A DNA stretch of 64,000 bases from Pseudomonas sp. Irchel s3b2 (GTDB lineage: Bacteria > Pseudomonadota > Gammaproteobacteria > Pseudomonadales > Pseudomonadaceae). Position 1 is the stretch's first letter, and each line of letters begins with the position of its first letter. The notes under the pieces are model-generated. The model was not told the origin of the DNA and made no database searches. It was given only the letters and a program-made list of their open reading frames with translations. Of the stretch, positions 51,900 to 60,446 are shown piece by piece. The stretch is taken from positions 124,001 through 188,000 of the forward strand of contig NZ_FYEB01000011.1 of NCBI RefSeq assembly GCF_900187445.1. The letters run 5' to 3'. The position numbers and the translations under genes were made by a program.

Positions 51900-52345
51900 G
51901 ACGCTAAACCTTTCAAACGTTGGCTGAAATGCTCCAGCGCCAAACGATAGCCGTGGCTGCCGAAGCCGCACATGACCGCCGTGGCGATGGACGAAACAAA
52001 GGAGTGATGCCGGAAGGGTTCGCGGGCATGAACGTTGGACAGGTGTACTTCGATCACCGGCAATTCGCTGGCGACCAGCGCGTCGCGAATGGCGACCGAG
52101 GTGTGAGTCCAGGCGGCCGGGTTGATGACGATCCCGGCGCAGCGGCCACGGGCAGCATGAATCCAGTCGAGCAGTTCGCCTTCATGGTTGGTCTGGCGAA
52201 ATTCCACTGTCAGGCCGAACTCTTCGGCAGCACGACCGCACAGCGCTGAAATGTCCGCCAGGGTTTCGTGGCCATAAGTTGCCGGTTCACGGGTGCCCAG
52301 CAGGTTCAGGTTCGGGCCGTTGAGCACCAGAACGATAGGGGACAT
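51896..52345 (-). CDS. aroQ: type II 3-dehydroquinate dehydratase
   Basis: Converts 3-dehydroquinate to 3-dehydroshikimate. 149 aa with LVLNGPNLNLLGTREP (catalytic Arg and Tyr in GTREPATYG), NHEGELLDWIHAARGR, NPAAWTHTSVAIRDAL and EVHLSNVHAREPFRHHS. Start at 52345; the stop overlaps the dehydrogenase start by 4 bases. In this setting it is probably the catabolic copy. Confidence 0.95.
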   Translation of the reverse strand: MSPIVLVLNGPNLNLLGTREPATYGHETLADISALCGRAAEEFGLTVEFRQTNHEGELLDWIHAARGRCAGIVINPAAWTHTSVAIRDALVASELPVIEVHLSNVHAREPFRHHSFVSSIATAVMCGFGSHGYRLALEHFSQRLKGLAS

Positions 52346-52478
52346 CGGGTCTCTCCACATATTATTTTTGGCATTGGCCGAGGTTTTCAGCCTGTGGGGA
52401 GAAATTGTACTAACTGGTTAATAAGGTCAATTGAAGAGGGCGTCTGGCCTGGATTATTTGTGCGGTGATCGGACAGAT

Positions 52479-52582
52479 AAAAAAAGATCGCAGTCTTCGG
52501 CAGCGCCTCCAAAAAGCGCGGCGCCCGTTAAATTGCGTCCGTGCGCGGTCGGCGTAGGAGCTGGCGAAGCCTGCGATCTTTT
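52479..52582. repeat. degenerate REPIN (family B)
   Basis: AAAAAAGATCGCAGTCTTCG at the left and GGCGAAGCCTGCGATCTTTT at the right, around a GC-rich loop with palindromic parts. It lies upstream of aroQ and downstream of the LysR gene and may end the latter's transcript. Confidence 0.75.
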
Positions 52583-52612
52583 GGCGGTATCGACGATGGT
52601 TGCAGAGCAAGA

Positions 52613-53524
52613 TCAGCGCGGCAGATGCTCAACCAGAAAATCGATAAACGCTCTTAGCCGCAACGGCACATGACGGCTTTGCGGGTACAGCAGAGTGAAG
52701 GGGCGGGAGCGTCCGCCATAGGGTTTGAGCACTTCCACCAGCGAACCGTCCGCCAGTTCGTTTTCGACGATGAAGCGATAGGTTTGAAAGATCCCCGCGC
52801 CGCTTTTCGCCAGCGTCACGCCACCCAATACGTCATCGGAACAGCAATAGTTGCCCTCGGCGAGAATCTCCAGTGGCACGCCGTTGTCGTTGAACAGCCA
52901 GGCAATTCGCCGCCCGCTGCTGGGCAGTTCGTACTGAATACATTCGTGCTGAGCCAAGTCATCCAGGGTCTGCGGCGTGCCGGCGCGCTTCAGGTAATCA
53001 GGGCTGGCAATCATCACCAGCGCGGCGTCCTCCAACGGCCGGGCAATCAGCCCAGAGTCGGGAATGGCCCGCACGCGGATTGCCATGTCGTAGCCTTCAC
53101 CGACGAAATCAATGTTGCGATTGCTAATATGCGCCTCGACTTTCACGGCGGGAAAGCGCGCCCGAAACTCAGGCAGCAATGGCAGGATTCGATGATGGGC
53201 ATAAGTCGTGGGAATGCTGATACGCAAAGTGCCGGAAGGTTCTTGCTGCTGCCCCATCACCTCGCGCTGGGCCTCGACCAGTTGTGCGAGAGCCTCGCGA
53301 CACTCCTCGAAATAACGCCGGCCACTGTCGGTCAGCTTGACGCTGCGGGTGGTACGCGCAAATAGCCGCACCCCCAAACGTTCTTCCATGCGCGACACCG
53401 AGCGGCTGACGGCGGCCGGGGTTACGCCCGCTACAAGTGCTGCTGCGGTAAAGCTGCCGGCTTCGGCGGCCAGGCAAAACAGTTCGATGCTGCCTAATTG
53501 AAGATCGTCGAAATGTCGCTGCAT
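52613..53524 (-). CDS. LysR-family transcriptional regulator
   Basis: 303 aa: HTH_1 (LGSIELFCLAAEAGSFTAAA, GVTPAAVSRSVSRMEERLGV) and a LysR_substrate domain (GTLRISIPTTYAHHRILPLL; FVGEGYDMAIRVRAIPDSG). Belongs to the large CrgA/YhjC-like group. Target unknown; it is oriented toward aroQ but no divergent partner exists, so regulation of the module is only possible. Confidence 0.9.
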   Translation of the reverse strand: MQRHFDDLQLGSIELFCLAAEAGSFTAAALVAGVTPAAVSRSVSRMEERLGVRLFARTTRSVKLTDSGRRYFEECREALAQLVEAQREVMGQQQEPSGTLRISIPTTYAHHRILPLLPEFRARFPAVKVEAHISNRNIDFVGEGYDMAIRVRAIPDSGLIARPLEDAALVMIASPDYLKRAGTPQTLDDLAQHECIQYELPSSGRRIAWLFNDNGVPLEILAEGNYCCSDDVLGGVTLAKSGAGIFQTYRFIVENELADGSLVEVLKPYGGRSRPFTLLYPQSRHVPLRLRAFIDFLVEHLPR

Positions 53525-53610
53525 GATTGATTACACCGGGAATCAAATGAAATGCCAGTGGCTGTATTTATCAAATCAGGACGCACAAATACAGGACGTT
53601 TCAATCGCCC

Positions 53611-53643
53611 ACAAAAAAGCCGTCCAGTGGACGGCTTTTTTGT
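53611..53643 (-). terminator. terminator of trmA
   Basis: Perfect 15-base stem (ACAAAAAAGCCGTCC / GGACGGCTTTTTTGT) with a three-base loop, starting 16 bases after the trmA stop. A/T-rich flanks make it active in either direction. Confidence 0.88.
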
Positions 53644-53658
53644 AGGTGGAGACTGCAA

Positions 53659-54738
53659 TCAACGACGGGTCAACAACACCCCGGATTCCATGTGATGGGT
53701 CCACGGAAACTGGTCAAACATCGCGCATTGGGTAATGCGGTGAGTGTCGTGCAGTTGGGCGATGTTGGCCGCCAGGGTTTCCGGGTTGCAGGAAATGTAG
53801 AGGATATTGTCGAAGCGCCGGGTCAGTTCGCAAGTGTCCGGGTCCATGCCGGCGCGGGGCGGGTCGACGAATACGCTACCGAATTCGTAGCTCTTGAGGT
53901 CGATGCCATGCAGGCGGCGGAACGGGCGAACTTCGTTCAGGGCTTCGGTCAGTTCTTCGGCAGACAAACGCACCAGCGTGACGTTATCCACTGCATTTTC
54001 GCTGAGGTTGCTGAGCGCTGCATTGACCGAGGTCTTGCTGATTTCGGTGGCCAGCACTTTGCGCACGCGAGTCGCGAGTGGCAGGGTGAAGTTGCCGTTG
54101 CCGCAATACAGCTCGAGCAAATCGTCGGAACGATCGCCGAGGGCGTCATACGCCCAGTTGAGCATTTTCTGGTTCACCGTGCCGTTGGGTTGGGTGAACG
54201 CGCCTTCCGGCTGGCGATAGCTGAAGGTGCGACCGCCCACTTCGAGTTTCTCGACTACGTAATCGTGACCGATCACTTCGCGCTTGCCCTTCGAGCGACC
54301 GATGATGCTGACGTTCAGCTCGGCTGCCAGTTTCGACGCCGCTACGTGCCAGTGCTCGTCCAGCGGGCGGTGATAGCACAGGGTGATCATCGCATCGCCG
54401 GCCAGGGTGGTGAGGAACTCCACCTGAAACAGCTTGTGGCTCAGGGCCGCACTCGCTTGCCACGCTGCCTTCAGTTGCGGCATCAACTGGTTGATGCGCA
54501 GGCTTGCGATCGGGAACTCTTCGATCAGGATCGGCGTGCGTTTGTCTTCCTGGGAAAACATCGCGTAGTGGCGCTCACCGGCTTCGCGCCACAGGCGGAA
54601 TTCGGCACGCAGGCGGAAGTTTTTCAGCGGCGAATCGAACACTGCGGGTTCGGGAGCACCGAACGGGGCCAGCAGGTCACGCAGGCGCGTGACCTTTTCT
54701 TCGAGCTGAACGGCGTAAGCCTGGGAATCAAAAGTCAT
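53659..54738 (-). CDS. trmA: tRNA (uracil-5-)-methyltransferase
   Basis: SAM-dependent enzyme making m5U54 (ribothymidine) in the T-loop. 359 aa from 54738 (MTFDSQAYAVQLEEK). Motifs: LELYCGNGNFTLPLA (SAM site), VFVDPPRAGMDPDT and YISCNPETLAAN with the nucleophilic Cys. The start overlaps the permease stop by 4 bases (ATGA). Confidence 0.96.
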   Translation of the reverse strand: MTFDSQAYAVQLEEKVTRLRDLLAPFGAPEPAVFDSPLKNFRLRAEFRLWREAGERHYAMFSQEDKRTPILIEEFPIASLRINQLMPQLKAAWQASAALSHKLFQVEFLTTLAGDAMITLCYHRPLDEHWHVAASKLAAELNVSIIGRSKGKREVIGHDYVVEKLEVGGRTFSYRQPEGAFTQPNGTVNQKMLNWAYDALGDRSDDLLELYCGNGNFTLPLATRVRKVLATEISKTSVNAALSNLSENAVDNVTLVRLSAEELTEALNEVRPFRRLHGIDLKSYEFGSVFVDPPRAGMDPDTCELTRRFDNILYISCNPETLAANIAQLHDTHRITQCAMFDQFPWTHHMESGVLLTRR

Positions 54739-56030
54739 GCGTTGAACCAACCCAACTTGATCACGAACAGAATCGACAGAATCACCAGCGCCGAATTCAA
54801 CTCACGGCCGCGACCGGACAACAGCTTAATGGCCGTCCAGGAGATGAAACCGAAGGCGATGCCGTTGGCGATGGAATAAGTGAATGGCATGGCCAGGGCG
54901 GTGACCACGACCGGTGCGGCGACGGTGATGTCGTCCCAGTCTATTTCGGCCAGGCCGGATGTCATCAGTACGGCGACGAACAGCAAAGCAGGCGCGGTGG
55001 CGAAGGCTGGAACGCTGGCCGCCAATGGCGAGAAGAACAGCGCCAGCAGGAACAGAATCGCGACCACGATGGCAGTCAGACCGGTGCGGCCACCGGCACT
55101 CACGCCGGCTGCGGATTCGATGTAGCTGGTGGTGGTCGAGGTGCCCAGCAAGGAACCGGCCATGGCCGCGGTGCTGTCGGCGATCAGCGCGCGGCCCATT
55201 TTCGGCATGTGGCCGTCCTTGCCCATCAGGCCGGCGCGCTTGGCAACGCCGATCAGTGTGCCGGAATTGTCGAACAGGTCGACGAACAGGAAGGCGAAGA
55301 TCACGCTGACCAAACCGATGTCCAGTGCGCCTTTGATGTCCAGTTGCAGGAAGGTCGGTGCCAGGGACGGCGGCATCGACATCACGCCACCGAACGGGGT
55401 GAAGCCCATCACGATCGAAACGATGGTCACCGCCAGAATACCGATCAACACTGCGCCACGTACTTTCAGGGCTTCGAGCGCAACGATCAGGGCAAAACCA
55501 AGCGTCGCAAGAATCGGTGCCGGTTGCTTCAGGTCGCCGAGGCCGACCATGGTCGCCGGGTTGCTGACGACGATGCCGGCGTTGTGCAGGGCGATCAGCG
55601 CCAGGAACAGGCCGATGCCGGCGGCGATCGCCGAGCGTAGCGCCAGCGGGATGCTGTTGATGATCCATTCGCGAATGCGGAAGATCGACAGCAGGAAAAA
55701 CATCACCGCCGAGATGAACACCGCGCCCAGCGCCACTTGCCAGGTATGGCCCATGTGCAAGACCACGGTGTAAGTGAAGAAGGCGTTCAGGCCCATGCCC
55801 GGCGCGAGGGCAATCGGGTAGTTGGCGATCAGGCCCATGGTCGCCGAGCCGATGGCGGCTGCCAGACAGGTCGCAACGAACACCGCACCCTTGTCCATGC
55901 CGGTCTCGCCGAGAATGCTCGGGTTGACGAACAGAATGTAGGCCATGGCCAAAAAGGTCGTGACGCCCGCCAGAATCTCGGTCCGCACGTTGGTGTTGTG
56001 TGCCTTGAGTTGAAACAGCCTTTCCAGCAT
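54735..56030 (-). CDS. NCS2-family purine permease (AdeP/AzgA-like)
   Basis: 431 aa, about twelve helices. AzgA-type features: the N-terminal RTEILAGVTTFLAMAYILFV with NPSILGETGMDKGAVFVATC, NYPIALAPGMGLNAFFTY and LLGTSTTTSYIESAAGVSAG. Likely proton symport of adenine, guanine or hypoxanthine. Translationally coupled to trmA downstream, an odd pairing with no metabolic reason seen. Confidence 0.92.
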   Translation of the reverse strand: MLERLFQLKAHNTNVRTEILAGVTTFLAMAYILFVNPSILGETGMDKGAVFVATCLAAAIGSATMGLIANYPIALAPGMGLNAFFTYTVVLHMGHTWQVALGAVFISAVMFFLLSIFRIREWIINSIPLALRSAIAAGIGLFLALIALHNAGIVVSNPATMVGLGDLKQPAPILATLGFALIVALEALKVRGAVLIGILAVTIVSIVMGFTPFGGVMSMPPSLAPTFLQLDIKGALDIGLVSVIFAFLFVDLFDNSGTLIGVAKRAGLMGKDGHMPKMGRALIADSTAAMAGSLLGTSTTTSYIESAAGVSAGGRTGLTAIVVAILFLLALFFSPLAASVPAFATAPALLFVAVLMTSGLAEIDWDDITVAAPVVVTALAMPFTYSIANGIAFGFISWTAIKLLSGRGRELNSALVILSILFVIKLGWFNA

Positions 56031-56256
56031 GTCTGCTCCCCGTGGCGCGCCCGGCGCCGTGAATGTATCGACCTCAACAGCAAAGCACAGACCGCTGCAG
56101 GCGCCTGGTAATTTTCTGTGGGTCGGAAAAAGCCGCGCATCATACCAGCAGCGTGGGGCTATGGCTGCTTATGGCTGCGATCGTCGTCGATGTTTTGCAT
56201 AAAAGGGAACTGCGCCATACTGCGCGCTGTTTTTTTGGGGGAGGGAGGGGGTAGAT
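56031..56256. other. divergent intergenic region upstream of the purine permease
   Basis: 226 bases. A T-run followed by GGGGGAGGGAGGGGG (about 56230-56252) precedes the DUF4879-type start as a strong polypurine ribosome site. No purine riboswitch core was recognised. Confidence 0.4.
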
Positions 56257-56712
56257 ATGTATTGCATTAATAAGCGTGTGATTGCGGCATTTGGGTTGCT
56301 GCTCACCGGTGTCATCGGCGCGCAAACAGCCTCTGCGGCCATGGCGCCACCGTTGAGCCAGGTAAAGGTACTCAAGGTCGAATCGCCATCCTGTGGATTT
56401 GAAGATATTGCGGCCGCTCAGGACCGGACGCGCTGCAACCACAGCGGCCCGAACATCAAGGTCTACGTGCTGGAGGTCGGCTACGGTCGCGAGCCTCATG
56501 TCGCACTGGATGGATTCAAAGTGGACGGCACCCGAACCCCTGTCTGTGCTTTCGATACCGGCAACCTGACCGAGTGCTCCGCCGGGAAAAAAACCGTCGG
56601 CTATCTGTACATCTTCAGTCTGACGGGCAAGCAGGACGGCACCTTTACGTTCAGCAATACCTCGATCAATGCACCTGGCAATACGATGTCGACGCAGCTT
56701 TACATCAAGTAA
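56257..56712 (+). CDS. secreted DUF4879-family protein
   Basis: 151 aa: signal peptide (MYCINKRVIAAFGLLLTGVI, cleavage near ASAAMA), then a beta-rich domain with SQVKVLKVESPSCGFEDIAA, TRCNHSGPNIKVYVLEVGYG and TPVCAFDTGNLTECSAGKKT. Four cysteines in the mature part could form two disulfides. Resembles DUF4879/YolA proteins of unknown role. A very purine-rich leader suggests high expression. Followed at 67 bases by the DJ-1-type gene. Confidence 0.78.
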   Translation: MYCINKRVIAAFGLLLTGVIGAQTASAAMAPPLSQVKVLKVESPSCGFEDIAAAQDRTRCNHSGPNIKVYVLEVGYGREPHVALDGFKVDGTRTPVCAFDTGNLTECSAGKKTVGYLYIFSLTGKQDGTFTFSNTSINAPGNTMSTQLYIK

Positions 56713-56779
56713 CGGCTGGGCTCGAACAAGGGTCAGGAAAGCTGACTACGCTTTAAAGATTATCCTGTGGACTGCGCCC

Positions 56780-57331
56780 ATGACCTTTAGAGCCCTGATT
56801 ACCCTCGCCGAGGGCATCGACGATCTGCAAACCGTGAACCTGATCGATGTGCTGCGCCGTGCCAAGGTTGAAGTGGTGGTGGCCAGCATCGAGGCACGGC
56901 GCATGCTCACCTGCGCTCGCGGCACCCGCTTGACCGCCGATGCGATGTTGGTGGATTTGCTCGCCCAACCCTTCGACCTGATCGTGCTGCCTGGCGGTGC
57001 CGTAGGGGCGCAGCATTTGGCGGCCCACCAACCCCTGCAACAATTGATCAAGGACCAGTCCGCCGCCGGGCGCCTGTTCGCCGGTATTGCCGAATCTCCG
57101 GCGCTGGCGCTGCAAACCTTTGGTGTTTTGCGTCAGCGACGTATGACTTGCCTGCCTACGGTCAGCAATCAACTGTCGGGCTGTAACTTCATCGATCAAC
57201 CGGTGGTGGTCGATGGCAACTGCATCACCGCTCAGGGTTCAGGCGCCGCGTTGGAGTTTGCGCTGACGCTGGTGGAGCAACTCTGCGGCAAAGCCACGCG
57301 GTCGGCGGTGGCGGGGGAGTTGGTGGTTTAA
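56780..57331 (+). CDS. DJ-1/PfpI-family protein lacking the catalytic cysteine
   Basis: 183 aa from 56780 (MTFRALITLAEGIDDLQTVN). The fold of YajL/DJ-1 is clear: VNLIDVLRRAKVEVVVASIE, LIVLPGGAVGAQHL, and the C-terminal GSGAALEFALTLVEQLCG. But the nucleophile elbow, AAICAAPA in YajL, is here AGIAESPA, so alanine (A104) replaces cysteine, and glutamine (Q17) replaces the partner glutamate. It should not have the usual DJ-1 cysteine chemistry. The frame upstream to 56669 lacks family similarity. Confidence 0.85.
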   Translation: MTFRALITLAEGIDDLQTVNLIDVLRRAKVEVVVASIEARRMLTCARGTRLTADAMLVDLLAQPFDLIVLPGGAVGAQHLAAHQPLQQLIKDQSAAGRLFAGIAESPALALQTFGVLRQRRMTCLPTVSNQLSGCNFIDQPVVVDGNCITAQGSGAALEFALTLVEQLCGKATRSAVAGELVV

Positions 57332-57351
57332 GAGAGCCCTGGACAACTATG

Positions 57352-58590
57352 TCAGACCCTGACCTCTTCCACCGGCACATACATGCGGTCGCGGTTGACC
57401 AGAGTCGGAAACAATTTGATCCAGACCCCGGTCACCATCAGCGTACCGATGCCACCCATAACCACTGCCGGCACCGTGCCGAACCAGTGGGCCGTCAGGC
57501 CTGATTCGAACTCGCCAAGCTGATTCGAAGCGCCGATGAACAAGCCATTCACCGCGCTGACCCGGCCGCGCATTTCGTCGGGGGTTTCCAGTTGCACGAA
57601 CGAGGCGCGGATCACCATGCTGATCATGTCTGCCGCGCCCAATACCACCAGTACGGCGAGGGAAAACCAGAACGAAGTCGACAGACCGAAAGCGATGGTC
57701 GCCACGCCGAATATACCCACCGCGGTAAACATCACTCGTCCTACGTTGCGTTCCACGGCAAATCGCGCCAGAAACAGCGACATCAACAGCGCACCGACTG
57801 CCGGGGCCGAACGCAGCAGGCCCAGACCCCAGGGACCCGTCAGCAGAATATCTTTGGCGAACACTGGCAGCAGCGCGGTCGCGCCACCCAGCAGGACGGC
57901 AAACAGATCCAGAGAAATCGCCCCGAGAATGTCCGGGCGACTGCGAATGAAGCGGATGCCTGCCAGCAGCGAATCCAGGGTGGCCTTGCCCTTGTTCAGC
58001 GGAGTCTGCCGCGCCGGCAGGTTGAGCATCAGCGCACAAGCGATAAGGTAAAGGATCACCGTCGGGCCATACACCCAGACGCTGCCGAAGGCGTAGAGCA
58101 AACCGCCCAGAGCCGGGGCGACGATGGTCGCTGATTGTTGCGCAGATTGCGCCGCGGCAACCGCACGGGGAAACAACGCGCTGGGCACGATGCTCGGCAG
58201 CAAGGCCTGAGTCGTCGGCATTTCGAAGGAGCGGGCGGCACCGAGCAGGAACGCGAGGATGAAGATCATCTCCCGGGTGACATGGTCGGTCGCACTGCCG
58301 ATGACCAGCGACAGGGCGATCAGCGCTTGCAGGGACTGACAAATCGCCGCGACCTTGCGTCGGTCGTAGCGGTCCGCGACATGCCCGGTGTGCAGCATGA
58401 ACAATACCCGCGGAGCAAACTCGACCAAACCGACCAAGCCCAGATCAAGCACATTGCCGGTCAGTTGATACAGATTCCAGCCGATGGCCACGGTGAGCAT
58501 TTGAAACCCACTCGCAGTAAACACTCGAGCCAGCCAGAACGCGATAAACGGGCGGTGATGACGTAACAGCAGGGGCGCTTGATTGGGCAT
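57352..58590 (-). CDS. MFS transporter, EntS-like
   Basis: 412 aa, ten to twelve helices. MFS_3/EntS features: RPFIAFWLARVFTASGFQML, the A-loop GHVADRYDRRKVAAICQ, ETPDEMRGRVSAVNGLFIGA. EntS exports enterobactin in enterobacteria; no siderophore gene is in view, so the substrate is unknown. Convergent with the DJ-1-type gene, 20 bases apart. Confidence 0.86.
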   Translation of the reverse strand: MPNQAPLLLRHHRPFIAFWLARVFTASGFQMLTVAIGWNLYQLTGNVLDLGLVGLVEFAPRVLFMLHTGHVADRYDRRKVAAICQSLQALIALSLVIGSATDHVTREMIFILAFLLGAARSFEMPTTQALLPSIVPSALFPRAVAAAQSAQQSATIVAPALGGLLYAFGSVWVYGPTVILYLIACALMLNLPARQTPLNKGKATLDSLLAGIRFIRSRPDILGAISLDLFAVLLGGATALLPVFAKDILLTGPWGLGLLRSAPAVGALLMSLFLARFAVERNVGRVMFTAVGIFGVATIAFGLSTSFWFSLAVLVVLGAADMISMVIRASFVQLETPDEMRGRVSAVNGLFIGASNQLGEFESGLTAHWFGTVPAVVMGGIGTLMVTGVWIKLFPTLVNRDRMYVPVEEVRV

Positions 58591-58702
58591 CTGAAGGCAG
58601 GTCTGAGCGAGGGGAAGGGCGAGATTATCACCAACCTGTAACCAGAAGTTGCAGGTCGGAAAGATTTAGTTAGCTAGACACCGATCTTTAGTCGTAACCC
58701 TT

Positions 58703-58739
58703 GTAGCAGCTGCCCAACGCAACCTTCGGCAGCTGCTAC
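58703..58739. repeat. single REP-like hairpin (family B)
   Basis: GTAGCAGCTGCCCAACGCAA and CCTTCGGCAGCTGCTAC form an imperfect hairpin in the gap upstream of cioA. Confidence 0.7.
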
Positions 58740-58832
58740 AAGGGCCGCGTGCCAAACCCATGAGGCAACCTGTCACGCGGCAATAGACCACACCGTCCAT
58801 CGGCAAAAATGCGACTACTCTTTCAACGTTGC

Positions 58833-58846
58833 TTGATCCAGATCAA
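58833..58846. promoter_or_regulatory. ANR/FNR box upstream of cioAB
   Basis: TTGATCCAGATCAA is a perfect TTGAT-N4-ATCAA match to the ANR/FNR consensus, about 155 bases before the cioA start. In P. aeruginosa ANR represses cioAB at low oxygen, which fits this position. The distance implies a long leader or a promoter just after the box. Confidence 0.75.
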
Positions 58847-59000
58847 GACCCTTCGTGGAATTGATCCGGCGGCCAGATGGCCAGATTCCCTACGTTGTGA
58901 TGACGGTAAAAAAAGAACGAATCCGAATTCGCCATATCCGTGGGGGGAGTGGGTGCAGGCCACAAGCCTTCAGCCGGTATTACCTGACAGAGGAAGACTT

Positions 59001-60443
59001 ATGTTCGGTTTGGAGGCACTTGATCTCGCCCGGATTCAGTTCGCATTCACAATTTCGTTTCACATCCTGTTTCCGGCCATCACCATTGGCTTGGCGAGTT
59101 ACCTGGTGGTGCTCGAAGGCCTGTGGCTGAAGACGCACAACGACACTTACCGCGATCTGTACCATTTCTGGTCGAAGATCTTTGCCGTCAACTTCGGCAT
59201 GGGCGTGGTTTCCGGCTTGGTCATGGCCTATCAGTTCGGCACCAACTGGAGCCGTTTCTCGGACTTCGCAGGTTCAGTGACCGGGCCGTTGTTGACCTAT
59301 GAAGTGCTCACTGCGTTCTTCCTCGAGGCCGGTTTCCTCGGCGTCATGCTGTTCGGCTGGAACAAGGTCGGGCGCAAGCTGCACTTTTTCTCGACGGTCA
59401 TGGTGGCCATCGGCACCCTTATTTCGACCTTCTGGATTCTGGCCTCCAACAGCTGGATGCAGACCCCGCAAGGTTACGAAATCGTTAATGGCCAAGTCAT
59501 TCCGGTGGACTGGCTGGCGATTATCTTCAACCCGTCGTTCCCCTACCGTCTGATGCACATGGCCACGGCGGCGTTCGTTGCGACCGCCTTCTTCGTCGGT
59601 TCGTCGGCGGCCTGGCACTTGCTACGTGGCAAAGACAACCCGGCGATCCGCACCATGCTCTCGATGGCCATGTGGATGGCCTTGATCGTGGCGCCGATTC
59701 AGGCCGTCATCGGTGACTTCCACGGCCTCAATACCCTCAAGCATCAGCCGGCGAAAATCGCCGCGATCGAAGGCCACTGGGAAAACCACGGTGATGAAGC
59801 GACCCCGCTGATCCTGTTCGGCTGGCCGGACATGAAAGCCGAAAAAACCAGATTCGCCGTCGAGATTCCGTACCTCGGCAGCCTGATCCTGACCCACTCC
59901 CTGGACAAACAGGTGCCGGCGCTCAAGGAGTTCCCGCCTGAAGACCGGCCGAATTCGACCATCGTATTCTGGTCGTTCCGGATCATGGTCGGTCTGGGCA
60001 TGCTGATGATCTTTACCGGTTTGTGGAGCCTGTGGCTGCGCAAACGCGACAAGCTGTATACCTCGCGTCCGTTCCTGTACCTGGCGCTATGGATGGGGCC
60101 ATCCGGCCTGATCGCGATTCTCGCCGGCTGGTTCACCACTGAAATCGGCCGCCAGCCGTGGGTGGTCTATGGCTTGATGCGCACGGCAGACGCGTCTTCC
60201 GGGCACAGCTTTGTGCAGATGAGCATTACCCTGATCATGTTCGTTGTGGTGTATTTCGCGCTGTTCGGTGCCGGTCTTGGCTACATGATGCGCCTGGTGC
60301 GCAAAGGGCCGAAGATCGACGAAGGCAAGGAAACCAACGAAGGCGGTCCTGGCCAGCAACGCACACCGGCCCGTCCGCTGTCCGCAGCTGACGACGACAA
60401 TGGTGAAGGCGAACACAGCCGCAGCCTGAACAAGGAGATTTGA
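59001..60443 (+). CDS. cioA: cyanide-insensitive terminal oxidase subunit I
   Basis: Haem-bearing subunit of the bd-type quinol oxidase CIO. 480 aa from ATG 59001 (AGGAAG upstream), nine helices. H21 (SFHILFPAITIG) is the b595 ligand; the H of YRLMHMATAAF and the M of the later helix fit b558. The Q-loop between about 245 and 320 is short (FPPEDRP motif), the CIO-type feature. Acidic, Gly/Asp-rich C-terminus. cioB follows after 3 bases. Confidence 0.95.
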   Translation: MFGLEALDLARIQFAFTISFHILFPAITIGLASYLVVLEGLWLKTHNDTYRDLYHFWSKIFAVNFGMGVVSGLVMAYQFGTNWSRFSDFAGSVTGPLLTYEVLTAFFLEAGFLGVMLFGWNKVGRKLHFFSTVMVAIGTLISTFWILASNSWMQTPQGYEIVNGQVIPVDWLAIIFNPSFPYRLMHMATAAFVATAFFVGSSAAWHLLRGKDNPAIRTMLSMAMWMALIVAPIQAVIGDFHGLNTLKHQPAKIAAIEGHWENHGDEATPLILFGWPDMKAEKTRFAVEIPYLGSLILTHSLDKQVPALKEFPPEDRPNSTIVFWSFRIMVGLGMLMIFTGLWSLWLRKRDKLYTSRPFLYLALWMGPSGLIAILAGWFTTEIGRQPWVVYGLMRTADASSGHSFVQMSITLIMFVVVYFALFGAGLGYMMRLVRKGPKIDEGKETNEGGPGQQRTPARPLSAADDDNGEGEHSRSLNKEI

Positions 60444-60446
60444 ATC

